Shown here: piece by piece, positions 44,390-54,840 of the stretch
How positions within the stretch are numbered: the stretch's first letter is position 1
How the letters are laid out: the number at the start of each line of letters is the position of its first letter
DNA from: Prorocentrum cordatum
Lineage: Eukaryota; Sar; Dinophyceae; Prorocentrales; Prorocentraceae
Length of the DNA: 64,000 bases
Reading direction: 5' to 3'
NCBI GenBank assembly: GCA_963575745.1
Contig: CAUYUJ010019941.1
Location: 37,501-101,500, forward strand
Translations under genes and position numbers: made by a program
Notes under the pieces: model-generated
The model's input: the letters and a program-made list of their open reading frames with translations, nothing else
Told to the model about the DNA's origin: nothing
Database searches by the model: none

Positions 44390-45470
44390 TTCCAGACGGC
44401 CCAAGAGGTCGCCAGTACGGTTTGCAGACGGCCCAACAGGAGGACGCCGAAAGGCCCCACTCAGGCCCCCGAGAAGCCCCACGACGTCCCCAGTCCTCCG
44501 ATGTTTGCGACCTCTGGGAGGCCGCCCCAAAACCCAGGAGGCCCACCAAAATCAATCTTGAGGGCCTGTCAGGAACATCCCCGCTCGGACCCCGCGAGTC
44601 ATCCCGAAAGAGGCTAGCGTGGGAGAAATCCCTCACTGTTCCATGGCCTCTGAAGGAGTTTTGCCTTCTCGCCTTCTCGGCTAGCCGACGCTCCGAGACG
44701 GCCGAGGAGACCCACAAGACCGCCCCAGGACGGCCCACCAGGCCTCCGAACGCGTCCCCAGACGGCCCAGGGAGCCCCAAGATGGCCCAAGACGCGCCCA
44801 AGACGGCCCCAGAGGAGCTCAAGCCAGGCCCAAGAGGGGGCCAAAAAGAACGGGGAAAGACCCTGACATTCCGAGCCCTGGGCACCCATACGCCCACGCA
44901 AGGCCCAAAAGACACCCCCAAGGGAACGCCAAGAGGTCCCCAGAAGCCCTCAAGAAGCCCAAAGCAAGCCCCACGAGGCCCCAAGACGGCCCCCAAGAGG
45001 CCCCAAAGCTGCCTCCAAGAGGGACCCCAGACGCCTCTGAGCCATTACCCAGGTACAGGCACGGTGGCGGATTTCGCCGAAGGCCCTGAGGCTTCCTAGA
45101 CGGCCCAAGACGGCCACCCGACTCCCAGGATACCTCCTACCCGCCCCAGGAGCTTCCCGTGATACCTCCCAGACGATCCCAGACGGCCTCAGCGATCGAA
45201 GACGCCCACGATAGCTTCCACAGGCCCGAGACAGCTCCAAGGCGCTCCATCTGGGCTCGAAGGAGCGCTCCCATACAGCTCGAACGCGGAGACATCTGCC
45301 CCAATCCCTCAGGAAAGCGGCAACTTGCGCTCTTCCCCTGCTCGTCGTCTTCAAAGCGTCCGACATTGCCATACAGGCACCCAAGATCGCACAAAGACCC
45401 CCCAGGTGTCTCCCATCACGGCGTCAAAACGGCCCTGGACGGCCCAAAAACGGCTCCCAGCGCACCATGG
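44390..45470 (+). repeat. CCCAAGACGGCCC word tract
   Basis: Long tract of the same words, interrupted by short unassigned stretches. Confidence 0.7.
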
Positions 45471-45963
45471 GCATCTGATGCTTGTTTGGCGTTCCCTGCC
45501 GGATTTGGCCCAAACATCACTCGGCCTTTTTGTCGGTCTGGAGCCTTCTCCGCGGCCTCTTGGGGTCATGCCGTGCTTCGCATTTCTGGTGGCCCAGAAT
45601 CGCCTCGGCCGACCCCGGAAGCGCGCGCGGCCGCCCAGGGCGCGTCGGGCGGGATTCTGGGTCGGCGGCGCGATGGCCCAGAATCGGTCCCGCCGACTCT
45701 GGGCGGGCGGCCATTATGGGGCTATCTTGGAGGCGTGTTGGTGATCTTGGGGCCCCTCAGAGGGCCCCCAGACGGCCCCAGAACGCCCCGAGAAGGTCGG
45801 ACCCAACGCACCGACAAAGCCCGACCCGATCCCAAGGGAGCCCTTGAGCGCCCCAAATGGGGCGTCCAGACGCTCATCCGTCTCCTCGGTCAGCGATGCG
45901 CGGCAGGCGAACAGGACGCCATTCATCCTGATCGCCTTGCGGCAGCACCCCTTCAGCCCGCAA
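45471..45963. other. Unassigned sequence
   Basis: Contains repeated GCCCAGAATCG/GGCGGGATTC words (45590-45700). No gene recognised. Confidence 0.4.
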
Positions 45964-46025
45964 GTGGACGTAGTCCACGGGTCAGCCCATGTCTCTTCTA
46001 CAATGCAGCGGCCTTTGCGTGCGAG
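45964..46025 (+). pseudogene. Decayed PPR block H with intact hairpin
   Basis: GTGGAC-GTA-GTCCAC (45964-45978) is a perfect 6-bp stem whose loop differs from blocks F and G. It is followed by GGGTCAGCCCATGTC and a broken unit, CTACAATGCAGCGGCCTTTG, CGTGCGAGAAGG. Confidence 0.6.
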
Positions 46026-46639
46026 AAGGCTTTTGTCTCGGAAGGCTCCCCGGGCCCTCTGGGGCGCCCTGCGAGTCCCCCTGGCGCTCCGAGACGGCTC
46101 CAGGGGGCCCCAAGACGGCTCAGAGACGCGCAAGGGGGCGCCACGACGCCCCGAGAGGACCCCAAGCGAGCCCCAGGATGGCCCCAGAGACTTGCAAGGC
46201 AGGCCAGGAGGCTCCTGTGACGGCCCAGGAGAACCCCCAGGAGAGACCCAAGGGGCAAAATCGCCCCATTCCCTGCAGGAGACATATTTGTGTCATGTGT
46301 TCCTCCTGTCCCTTTGCACAGTTTCGAAGACGGCTGCACAGGACCCCAAGATCGCCCCAAGACGCTCCCAGACGCCCCCGACCCGCAGAAACTATGATGA
46401 ACACAGACTGCGGCGTCAGAAACAGCTTCTGTCCACACCATGTCATGCCTACGCGGGTGTGCTTTCACTGGCACCGCCTCCACCACCGCGTTCCTGCCTT
46501 AAGCCTGCTTGCTTGCATCCCTCGCTCGCCTCCACCTCCAGCGGCCACCTCCTCATTCCACGCCGTTCCTCCACCCTCCCCTTCCCCGCGAGGCCCCAGA
46601 GACGCTCCACTTCCACGTCCACGCCACGGCGGGCAGATT
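46026..46639 (+). repeat. Word tract and unassigned sequence before block I
   Basis: CCCAAGACGGC words to about 46385, then unassigned. Confidence 0.55.
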
Positions 46640-46659
46640 CCGCGGCCGGAAGGCCGCGG
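46640..46659 (+). promoter_or_regulatory. Hairpin before PPR block I
   Basis: CCGCGGCC-GGAA-GGCCGCGG: a perfect 8-bp stem with a GGAA tetraloop, followed by GTCAGCCCTAG|TCAGCTAC. Confidence 0.7.
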
Positions 46660-46669
46660 GTCAGCCCTA

Positions 46670-47197
46670 GTCAGCTACAACGCTGGGATCAGCGCGTGCG
46701 AAAAAGGCGAACAGTGGCTGCGTGCTCTGGCGCTGCTCTGCGTGCTGCGGGAGGAGAAGCTGGAGCCCAGCATCATCAGCTGCAATGCTGGGATCAGCGC
46801 GTGCGAGAAGGGCGAGCAGTGGCAGCGTGCTCTAACGCTGCTGTGCGAGTTGCGGAAGGCGAAGCTGAATCCCAACGTCATCAGCTTCAATGCTGGGATT
46901 AGCGCGTGCGAGAAAGGCGAGAAGTGGCAGCCTGCGCTGGCGCTGTTGAGCGAGATGTGGGAGGTGAAGGTGGAGCCTGATGTCATCAGCTATAGCGCTG
47001 GGATCAGTGCATGCGAGAAGGGCGAGCAGTGGCAGCGGGCGCTGGCTCTGCTCCGCGAGATGCGGAAGGCGCAGCTGGAGCCCAACACCGTCAGCTACAA
47101 CGCTGGGATCAGCGCGTGCGAGAAGGGCCTGCAGTGGCAGCGGGCTTTGGCGCTGCTCCTCGAGATGCGGGACGCGAAGCTGGAGCCCGACGCCATC
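46670..47197 (+). CDS. PPR-repeat coding block I (five perfect units)
   Basis: Five consecutive 105-bp units, each 35 residues with no indel, of the type SYNAGISACEKGEQWQRALA followed by LL.EMR.AKLEP..I. This is the longest clear coding stretch of the PPR region. The family binds RNA through paired helices; specificity residues differ between units, so it is not a simple tandem copy. It starts at CCCTAG|TC after the hairpin. A sixth unit follows in the +1 frame (CYSTRATACEMALQLQRA, about 47197-47255), so either the exon ends at ATCT|GTGCTAC or a frameshift has killed the extension. PPR proteins usually have many more units, so more exons are expected. Confidence 0.7.
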
Positions 47198-47303
47198 TGT
47201 GCTACAGCACTCGGGCCACCGCGTGCGAGATGGCGCTGCAATTGCAGCGGGCCGGGGCGGCCAAAGGGGCGGTCCTGGACGGCCCTGGGCGGCCGACAGA
47301 ACT

Positions 47304-47467
47304 CAGAAGGGAAAGTAACACACAGACGCAACAAATCGTCGATTCCCCCGGGAATCTGGGAAAATATAGGAAGTGGGGGGGGGAGACAGACACCCAGAAA
47401 CTATGGGACAAATATGGGGAATCGGGTTGTTTGTGTCTACTTCTTTGTGTGCCCCAGGGCCCCTTCA
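47304..47467 (+). repeat. Interspersed repeat family R165, copy 5
   Basis: Complete but diverged (AACACACAGACGCAACAAAT to CCCCAGGGCCCCTTCA). It begins 50 bp after the frameshifted sixth PPR unit. Confidence 0.8.
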
Positions 47468-47671
47468 AAAAGGCTGCAAGACGTCCAGCGACGGCTCAGG
47501 GACGCTCCAGAGAGCGCCCGGGAGGCACCAGAGAGCCCGAAGCAAGCCTCCGAGTGTTCCAGGACGGCCCAGAGGCACGCCGGGAGGCCTCCCACGACGG
47601 CCCCTGGCGGACCCCGATGCTGGCTTGCCCAACGAGGCCAAATTCGATTGTTTTTAAGGTAGGATTTTCAT

Positions 47672-47828
47672 CAGGAGGGAAAGAAACTGACCGACACAAT
47701 AAATCGTCGACTCCCAGGAAATGGGAACATATGGGAAGTGGAAAGGAAGACAAAACTCAAAACATATGGGAACAGATGGGGGATTTTATTATTTGTGTGT
47801 ATTTATTTGTGTGTTTCTGGGCCCCTTG
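47672..47828 (+). repeat. Interspersed repeat family R165, copy 6
   Basis: Complete copy (CAGGAGGGAAAGAAACTGAC to TCTGGGCCCCTTGA), 205 bp after copy 5 in the same orientation. Confidence 0.8.
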
Positions 47829-47879
47829 ATTTTAGCTTCCCATGCCGCATCAAGAACGGATCCGAAAGGCTCCTACATC

Positions 47880-48050
47880 ACGCAAATACCGCCGAAGAGA
47901 CTCCCAAGAGACGCCTTCGAGGGCTCAAATGAGACCCAAGATGGCCCAAGAGCGCCCGAAGACGGCCCCAAAGAGCCCCATGTGCCCTCCAAGACTGCCC
48001 CAACAGAGTCCCCACAGACCCCTTGAGAGCCCCAAAAATGCCCTAGGCTA
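47880..48050 (+). repeat. Last CCCAAGACGGCCC word tract of the PPR region
   Basis: Same degenerate words. It ends where the base composition changes near 48060. Confidence 0.65.
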
Positions 48051-48150
48051 GCTCTAAGGCGATTCCAACATGGAAAAAAGGTCAACCACCAGATAAACAT
48101 GAACTTCCAACGTTCCGTCCCGGGGAATGGGGAGGCCTGGGGAGACACAT

Positions 48151-48440
48151 GATTCGAGCCACAGGAGAGGGGCAATCTATAGGCACACGTAAAACACAAG
48201 TTTTGAGCCACCAGAGGGGACAAACAATAGGCACATACGTGAAACACAAAAGGATTCGAGCCACTGGAAAGGCGCAATCTATAGGCACGCACGTAAAACA
48301 CAGGGTTCGAGCCACATGAAAGGGGCAAGCTATAGGGATACACGGCAAACGCGCAGGATTTGAACCGCAGAAGGCGGCAAATCTGCAGACATACGCCTAA
48401 CACAGGATTCGAGCCACAGGAGAGGGGCAATATATAGTAA
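48151..48440 (-). repeat. 51-bp satellite, block 1
   Basis: Units start at 48151, about 48201, 48253, 48305, 48358 and 48406 (50-53 bp). Each has GATTCGAGCCACAGGAGAGG and GGCAATCTATAGGCACA. Confidence 0.85.
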
Positions 48441-48944
48441 CATAATGTAGGATGACGATTAATACATGAACAGGGGTTGTGTTGCGTCGGCGGCGCCCTG
48501 GAGGATGATTAGAAAAAACGGGCCGCGGGCTGGGAAACTTTTTTTTTCAATCGTTCCCCCCCTGCCGTCCTCGGGCGCGCGCCCGGACAGCCGTCGACGT
48601 GGATAGTGTATTTGATGTAACGTTTGAATCCGACGTCAAATGAGCATTAGACATATTGTCTGAAGCCGACGTGGAACGAGTTTCCGACGTAAAAGTTTGA
48701 AGCCGACGTAGAATGTGTATTTGACGAAAAGTTTGAAGTCGACGTCGAACAATTATGTAACATAAAATTTGACGACGACGTGAAATGAGCATTCGACGCA
48801 AAATTCGAAGCCGACCTGCAATAGACATATTATTTAATCGTCCTCCTTCCGTTGAAACATCCTATATAAATCAAAGAAAATGTTTTGCATCGTTCCCCCT
48901 ATTTTTCAATTTCTCGTCATCCTGCATTACGTAAGGCACATCGG
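48441..48944. repeat. AT-richer region with GAAGCCGACGT repeats
   Basis: Positions 48590-48835 hold loose 35-45-bp repeats of GAAGCCGACGTAGAAT and TTTGACGTAAAA. Base composition is visibly more AT than the neighbours. No gene recognised. Confidence 0.6.
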
Positions 48945-49590
48945 ATTCGAACCCCAGAATAAGGATAATCTACATAACATGAGCGAAACACATAGGAGTC
49001 GAGACACAGGGCAGGGGCAATCTATAGGCACACACGTAAAACAAATAGTATTCGAGCTCCAGGAACGGGGCAATCGATAGGCACATACGTTGAACACATC
49101 GGATTCGAGCCACAGAAGAGGGCCAATCTGAAGGCATACGCGTAACACATAGGACTCGAACCCCAGGATTAAGGGTAATCTACAGGAGCATGAGTAAAAC
49201 ACATAATATTCCATCCACAGGAGAGGGGCAATATGTAGGAACACACGTACAGCATATAGGATTCGAGCTACATGAGAGGGGGGCAATCTGTAGGAACATG
49301 TGTAGGACAGAAGGGCTTCGAGTCCCAGGGAAAGAGCAATCTATAGGAACATATATACAACATTGGTTTCGAGCCACAGTAGAGGGGCACTCGACACGAA
49401 CATACGCAACACATTGTACCGGCAGCCGCTGGGCCTGGGAGACGCGTCCCCCAGCCCCCCTTGGAGAAGGGCAATCGATGGCACCGCACGTCATACATGT
49501 AGGATTCGAGCCACAGGGGAGAGGGAACATGTACGCAGTCAATCACACGGTTTTCGAGCCACAGGAAAGGGGCAATTTACAGGAGCACAG
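48945..49590 (-). repeat. 51-bp satellite, block 2
   Basis: About eleven units of GATTCGAGCCACAGGAGAGG type, interrupted once by a GC-rich insert at 49425-49475. Confidence 0.85.
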
Positions 49591-49639
49591 TGATCTTGGC
49601 GAAGGACCCAGCCATATGCGCAGTTGTGAGTGCCGAAGT

Positions 49640-49900
49640 TGTAAATCTCTTCTTCGATGGAGCTCCCTGCGGGGCCTCGAAACGCTGGGCGTGGCGGAGG
49701 GGAACGCATGCGGGCGGTAGAGCCCCGTATGGGGCCACGAAGCGCTGCACTGGATGGGGGGGACGCATACGGGCACCCCCACCCTAGGGCATTCGGTGGA
49801 GCTCCCTGTGGGGCCACGAAACGCTGCACTGTGTGGGGGGACCGTATGCGGGCACCCCTCTCTGTGGGGCCAAGAAACGCTGCACTGGGTGGGCCCGTGC
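49640..49900 (+). repeat. 77-bp satellite family, distant block
   Basis: Three to four diverged units (GGTGGAGCTCCCTGTGGGGC, CACGAAACGCTGCACTG) related to the array at 21736-23345. Confidence 0.8.
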
Positions 49901-51430
49901 AGCTTCGGCAACCCGGGGCGGAGTTCAACCCCGGTCAGGGCCCCGTAGACCCGGACACGCTAGACCCGGACACTCAACATCCCTCGAACCCAGATTTTCC
50001 AAGGAGAGGCGCCGACCCCATGGCCCAGAGGACGTGTCCCCGGAACGCACGCGCCAGATGATGCGGGGTGAACGGCAATGCATCGGCCCTGGGGCGGACA
50101 TGTCCTTCAACACGGACAAGCCGCAAGCGATTCCTCGTAGAATGAGCGCTGTCGGGAGGCATATAGGTCCGAACACAATGTGCGAACGTACTTGTTGTGA
50201 TACTGCATGGGCTCGGACTGCGGTGCGCAGTGCGGACGAAGGCCAACGCGGCACGGGCGATTCCACGGGGATCAATCCAACGGGGAAGTGTGCACCAGAC
50301 CTCGGGGTGGCGCTCCCTACGAGCGCTCAGCGGCCGGACGACGTGCGCTGCGCAAGCGGAGGACACGACTGCGCAGGCTTTCATGGCCTCCCGCGGCAGA
50401 CCCAGACCGACTGTTTTGAGCAACTGGATTTCGCAGCACTGGCGCGCGGATGGAGGACAGTAACATGATGTAAAAACCGTTATGGCAATTCCAACGGCCG
50501 TTGCGAGAAGCCCGCACTCGCCCCCACCACATCGGCCACGGTCGCGGGGCAGCCCTTGGCGGATGGACTCCCCTGGGGGGCGCAGCTGGGCTTGCCGAGC
50601 TAGCCCTCGCGAGAAAATGCTGACATCCCATGCCCTGGAGGCGATGCCAGATCCCGAGGAATGCAAGCAATGACAGGGGGGATAGTGGCAGAGCTGGGGT
50701 GGAGGAGTCTGCGCGCGCCTGCCCGCTCGCGCCCGTCACCCCGCTGGGCGACTCTGCCAGGACTGCCGAGAACGTGGGGGGTGTCCACGAATGAGGGCTG
50801 AGGCAAGATATCTCCCCCCACATGCTTCCCTTTGTGCAGCGGCCATGGGGTTCCAATCAACGCCGTACATGCGCCTGCCTGCGGACACTGCTTGAGTGGC
50901 GGTAAGGACACAGAGTGTACAAATAATGAGGAATAACCTAAAGAATATCGAAAAGACAACGATTACAATAGGGACGAATATTCACGGCGAAGGAGAAGCT
51001 GAGGGAGAGAAGCACGCGACGGAGGCTGGAGGCCGAGGTGGAGGGAATTGGGGGCGAACGGGTGCAATGCCGACGACCTGTTAAAGGTGCTCGGCGGGCT
51101 TCGTAGAAAGCCTCGCAAGTGCATATAGACCGATGCACTCACCTTCGGAAAGCCTCCACGGAAAACACCGCCCTGGGCAAACATACGCCGCAGGGGCACT
51201 CTTGTCCGGAGGCAGCCTGGGCACTCGATGGGCCACCCAGGGCATCCTGAAACGCGTTTTTGGATGAACCCCGTGTTTCGTCGAATCGCCACTGAGCTCT
51301 GGACTCGGAAGCGCACAGAGCGTGCCCGAAGAAAAGAATGCCCATCGCAATCCGACAGACTTCGACGCCTTGCCCCTCGGCACGTAGAGGCACGCCACAA
51401 TACCACATGCTGTCTGGCAGTGCTTCTGAA
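49901..51430. other. Unassigned 1.5-kb stretch
   Basis: Least repetitive part of the window outside the genes. Frames of up to 180 codons overlap on both strands but none resembles a family I recognise. An undetected gene cannot be excluded. Confidence 0.35.
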
Positions 51431-51945
51431 ATCATCGAGGGCCCCCCCCCCCCTCTCGGAAAGCACCCAGGCGCGTGCATCGCCCCCTCTTTGCGAAGCT
51501 GTGTCGGCGGCCAGACACGTGCAAGGCGCTGTCCACCGCCCCCACAATGTCCAAGATGGCCTCCAAGATGGAGCCGGCAGGCCGCCAACGCAGCCAAAAT
51601 CGTCCAATAGGCCTCCATGACGGCCTTAGATGGCCCCGAGATGGATCAACATGGCCCCGTGACGGCCCAAGAGGCCTCCAAGACGGCCAAAGAGGGCTCC
51701 CAGAAGGCCTCGACCAAAGCCCGAAGAGGCCGAAACCTTTGATTTTCTTTACGTCTCCGAAGAGTTCTCGCATTCGGGCGAATGGGGAAAAAAAGAAATC
51801 CAATATTTACTTTCATTTTTCAATTCAGTTCCAAACCCCACTGGGGCCGCCCCGTGGCCCTTAGCACAGCTGCCACCGTGAATGCTGGGCTGGCACGGCG
51901 GCGGGACTTCCCGCAAGCAACTGGACATTGTACCAAACGGGGGGC
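51431..51945 (+). repeat. Dispersed 500-bp repeat, copy 1
   Basis: Matches 62896-63395 in order: CACCCAGGCGCGTGCATCGC, CCCCCTCTTTGCGA, CAAGATGGAGCCGGCAGG, GCCTCCATGACGGCC, GCACAGCTG and ACGGCGGCGGGAC. No conserved protein frame. Confidence 0.75.
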
Positions 51946-52454
51946 CAGGGACCAGCAGTTGTGCCATAGGCGGCACCGCGGGTTGAGGAGGATTTCACGC
52001 CAGAGATTGCGCCATTGGTTTCGCCTGAAGATTCCCCGGGGTTCCCGCTATGAGACGGCGCTACGGGAATCGTACTGAGTCTTGCAATCGACTGCGCCAG
52101 AATTCGCGCCAATGATTGCGCCATTGGTTTTGCTGCAGGTTGCGCCACGCGTAGCGTATCGGAACAGGAGGCACAGTGCCACAGTATGGCCGCAAGCTGA
52201 GCATCAAAGATTGGGGAGACATTGCGATGCAAGGCAACTGCAGGGCACCATGAGGAAGTGAGAGGGTGACGATGTGGAGGGATTGAGCCAAGGAGCCGGG
52301 CAGGGAGGTGTTCTCGCGGCGATCCCCATGCCACGACGAGTCGCGACTTCAGCTGGCCACTCCGCCCGCGCCTGCCCTTATGCGCGAGCAACGCCCTGCC
52401 CTAGCAAAGCCGACTATGCTGCAGCTGGGGGGGGCAGGAGCAAGACAGAGCACA
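51946..52454. other. Unassigned 3' flank of the minus-strand gene
   Basis: Two copies of GATTGCGCCATTGGTTT lie at about 52003 and 52108. No gene recognised. Confidence 0.4.
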
Positions 52455-54840
52455 TCAGATTGCAAAAGGCATGCGCTCTTTAGTGCGCTTGAAATGCTCG
52501 TCCCACGCCCAACGAACACAGTGCTTCAAGACTGCGACTCGAGAGAAAAACTTGCCGTACGTCCTGGTGCGGCTGCCCGGCACGCATCCAGGGTAGTAGA
52601 CTGTGTAACTGCACTTCGCCGGCACAGAAGTCAATGAGCAGCCGACCACTTGCGGAAGCAATGTCTTGTACATTGCAACGTTGTCGCTCTGGGCAACTGC
52701 TTTCCATTGGCTCTTCGACACCTTCGGTTTCGCTGGCGCCGCCTTCGGGGCAGCCGGCAACGGCCCCTTGCCAAGCGACTCCAAATACTTAGAACCGACG
52801 TTTTGGATGTCATCCAAAATCCGTTTGCGGCTCTCCAACGCCTGCTGGTGGGTCTCGGCTTGCTCGCGGATCTCCTTCAGCTCTGACTGATCTATGATGG
52901 CCATCGCAAGATCCGAGTCCGCCGCCAGCAATGGTTTCGCTGACACCTCTACGCAGCGCGCCCGCAGCGCTTCGTCGATATCCTGAGCAGAAGCACTTGG
53001 CCAAATCTTCTCTGAGAGAATCAAGAGAATGACGCGCTCGATCAGAAGCTTGGGGCGGTCCGCAGCTGGCATCTTCGGCCCGTACTCGCGCAGGAGTTTG
53101 TCAATGTAGCAAGGCGCCACGTGCTCGAACCCAACGCGCGCCGCTCTCTCCAAGAGGGGCACGGCGCGAGTACTGGCGCGGACGACGACGGTCGGCGGCC
53201 GGCCGTTCGCGACCTCGTGCACGGGCGGGTCCGCGCTCAACGTGTACGAGACCCAATCGGCCAAATCGCACAGGGGCCTCCACTGCGGGATCTCATTCGT
53301 CAGCGCCACGTGCTTGCTGTTGCTCCCGGCTCGGTCGCGCAAGTTGCAGCGCCACCCGAGGAAGCCGAACTTGGAAGTCTCCAGGACAAGGTACGCGGCC
53401 TCAGACGACTTGTGCTTGATAACGTCCTTCGGGCGAGCCACCACGGCGTGCCATGCCATCGGAAGCTTCTCGCGGGTCAGGGGCGCCTCCGAAACGGACA
53501 TCATCAACGACCATGCGGCTGGGATTAGGTTTTTGCTGACGCTGCTCACCGGCTTCCACGCCCCCCCCGCGGGTTTCTGGATATCCTCCATGTTGGGGCC
53601 CGTCGTCGAAGACAAAATGGGAACGCCTCCGAGAGCCTCGAACGCATTCTTGCCCATGTGCGGCAAAGCATCGATGGCCTGTTCAGCGCAGTCTGGAACG
53701 GGCCGGCCAAAGTCAGCAATCACGGCGCTATCGGCCAGAGCTTTCCAACCTGTCTGGGCTCCGATCTTGGCCTTGCCGCCCTCGGCAATGCGCCCGCGGA
53801 CCTCCCTGTTCCCGAGCTCGGTGACCAGAGAGCTCCCCCATGCGAATAGAGTCGTGGCCACTGCGTGGACGTGCGGCGGGACCCAGGAGAAGTTAAACTC
53901 GCTCAGCATCACGAGCACCTCGCGGACCACCTCGTTCTGGCAGAACGGCACATTCGACCACAAGTCCTTGCACTCTTTGAAGATGTGCCGGTCGACTTCG
54001 AACTTCGACATGCACTTGAAAGCCTTCTCGCAGTACTTGAGCGTCCCAGAATTGTCCACGCCAGGAAGGAGGCCTCCGAACTTGCCCGGAAACGAGGACG
54101 AGTAATGCAGGTGAGTCTGGGTGCGCCAGCGCAATGTTTCGAATACCACAGAAAAAGCCAATTCGCTGAGACGCGACTCTGCTTGAAAAAAGTCGCTCTT
54201 CCGGTTGAGTGCCTGCGTCTTCGCCTCTTTATTGTCGAGCTGGCATTGCAATCCAGCCTTAACCAAAACGGGCATGGTGGATAAACTGTTGAAGACCTTC
54301 CCCAATCGCATGAAATATGCGCCTTTTGCGTAACCAGAAGCGTACTTGAGGGACTGCTCCTGGTTCGTGTGGAAGCCCTGGTACTCGGCGGCGGCGGCGC
54401 TCCAGACGGGACTGGTGAAGGCCGTCCAAATGCGGCACCGAGCCCACGTGTTGTCGTCCTCAAGAACCCGCAAAACGTCCGCCGCCCCGCTGGGCCGCGT
54501 GAACTTGGGCGGTTTCTTCGCGGGGACGGCCCCTCCAGACGTGCCATGCGGCGCAGAGGAACTGCCGCTCGACGAAGAACCGCCGTCCCCAAGCTGGTGC
54601 GCGAGCGGCTTCTTGGGGCACGCTGGCTTCGGCGCCTCATCAGGGGCCCCAGCGGCGGCGGCCGGGGCCGCTGCGCCTGCGCTGTCGCTGCTCGCTGGTC
54701 CGCCGTGGCCAGCGCCTGCAGGCGCGGGCGTTGCTGGGGCGGCCTCGGCTTCGGTCAGGAACTGAGCGACCTTCAAAGCGAACCTTTTCAGAGGAATCCG
54801 ACCGCCCCTGTGGGCTGAGGCATGCGGCGTCTTCTCTTCC
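52455..54840 (-). CDS. Orphan dinoflagellate protein, C-terminal exon (exon 3)
   Basis: A long minus-strand exon of about 795 codons ending MPFAI and TGA at 52455-52457. The frame stays open to an ATG at 54921-54923; the true left edge is uncertain, with AG candidates around 54770-54825. The N-terminal 100 residues are Ala/Pro/Gly/Ser-rich and look disordered. The rest is a globular mixed sequence (KYCEKAFKCMSKFEVDRHIF, WRCNLRDRAGSNSKHVALT). An Ala/Lys-rich, probably coiled stretch precedes a compact C-terminus (YPGCVPGSRTRTYGKFF then LKHCVRWAWDEHF). I recognise no named domain. From memory it resembles an expanded dinoflagellate family of unknown function with a similar YP..RTRT(W/Y)G..KH...W.W tail. 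Codon use and lack of repeats mark it as genuine coding sequence. Exons 1 and 2 lie at 58846-60009 and about 57110-57898. Confidence 0.75.

Noticed and set aside
50317-50856. 180-codon minus-strand frame in the unassigned 50-kb stretch
   Set aside because: No family resemblance, overlapping open frames on the other strand, and GC-rich composition that favours chance frames.
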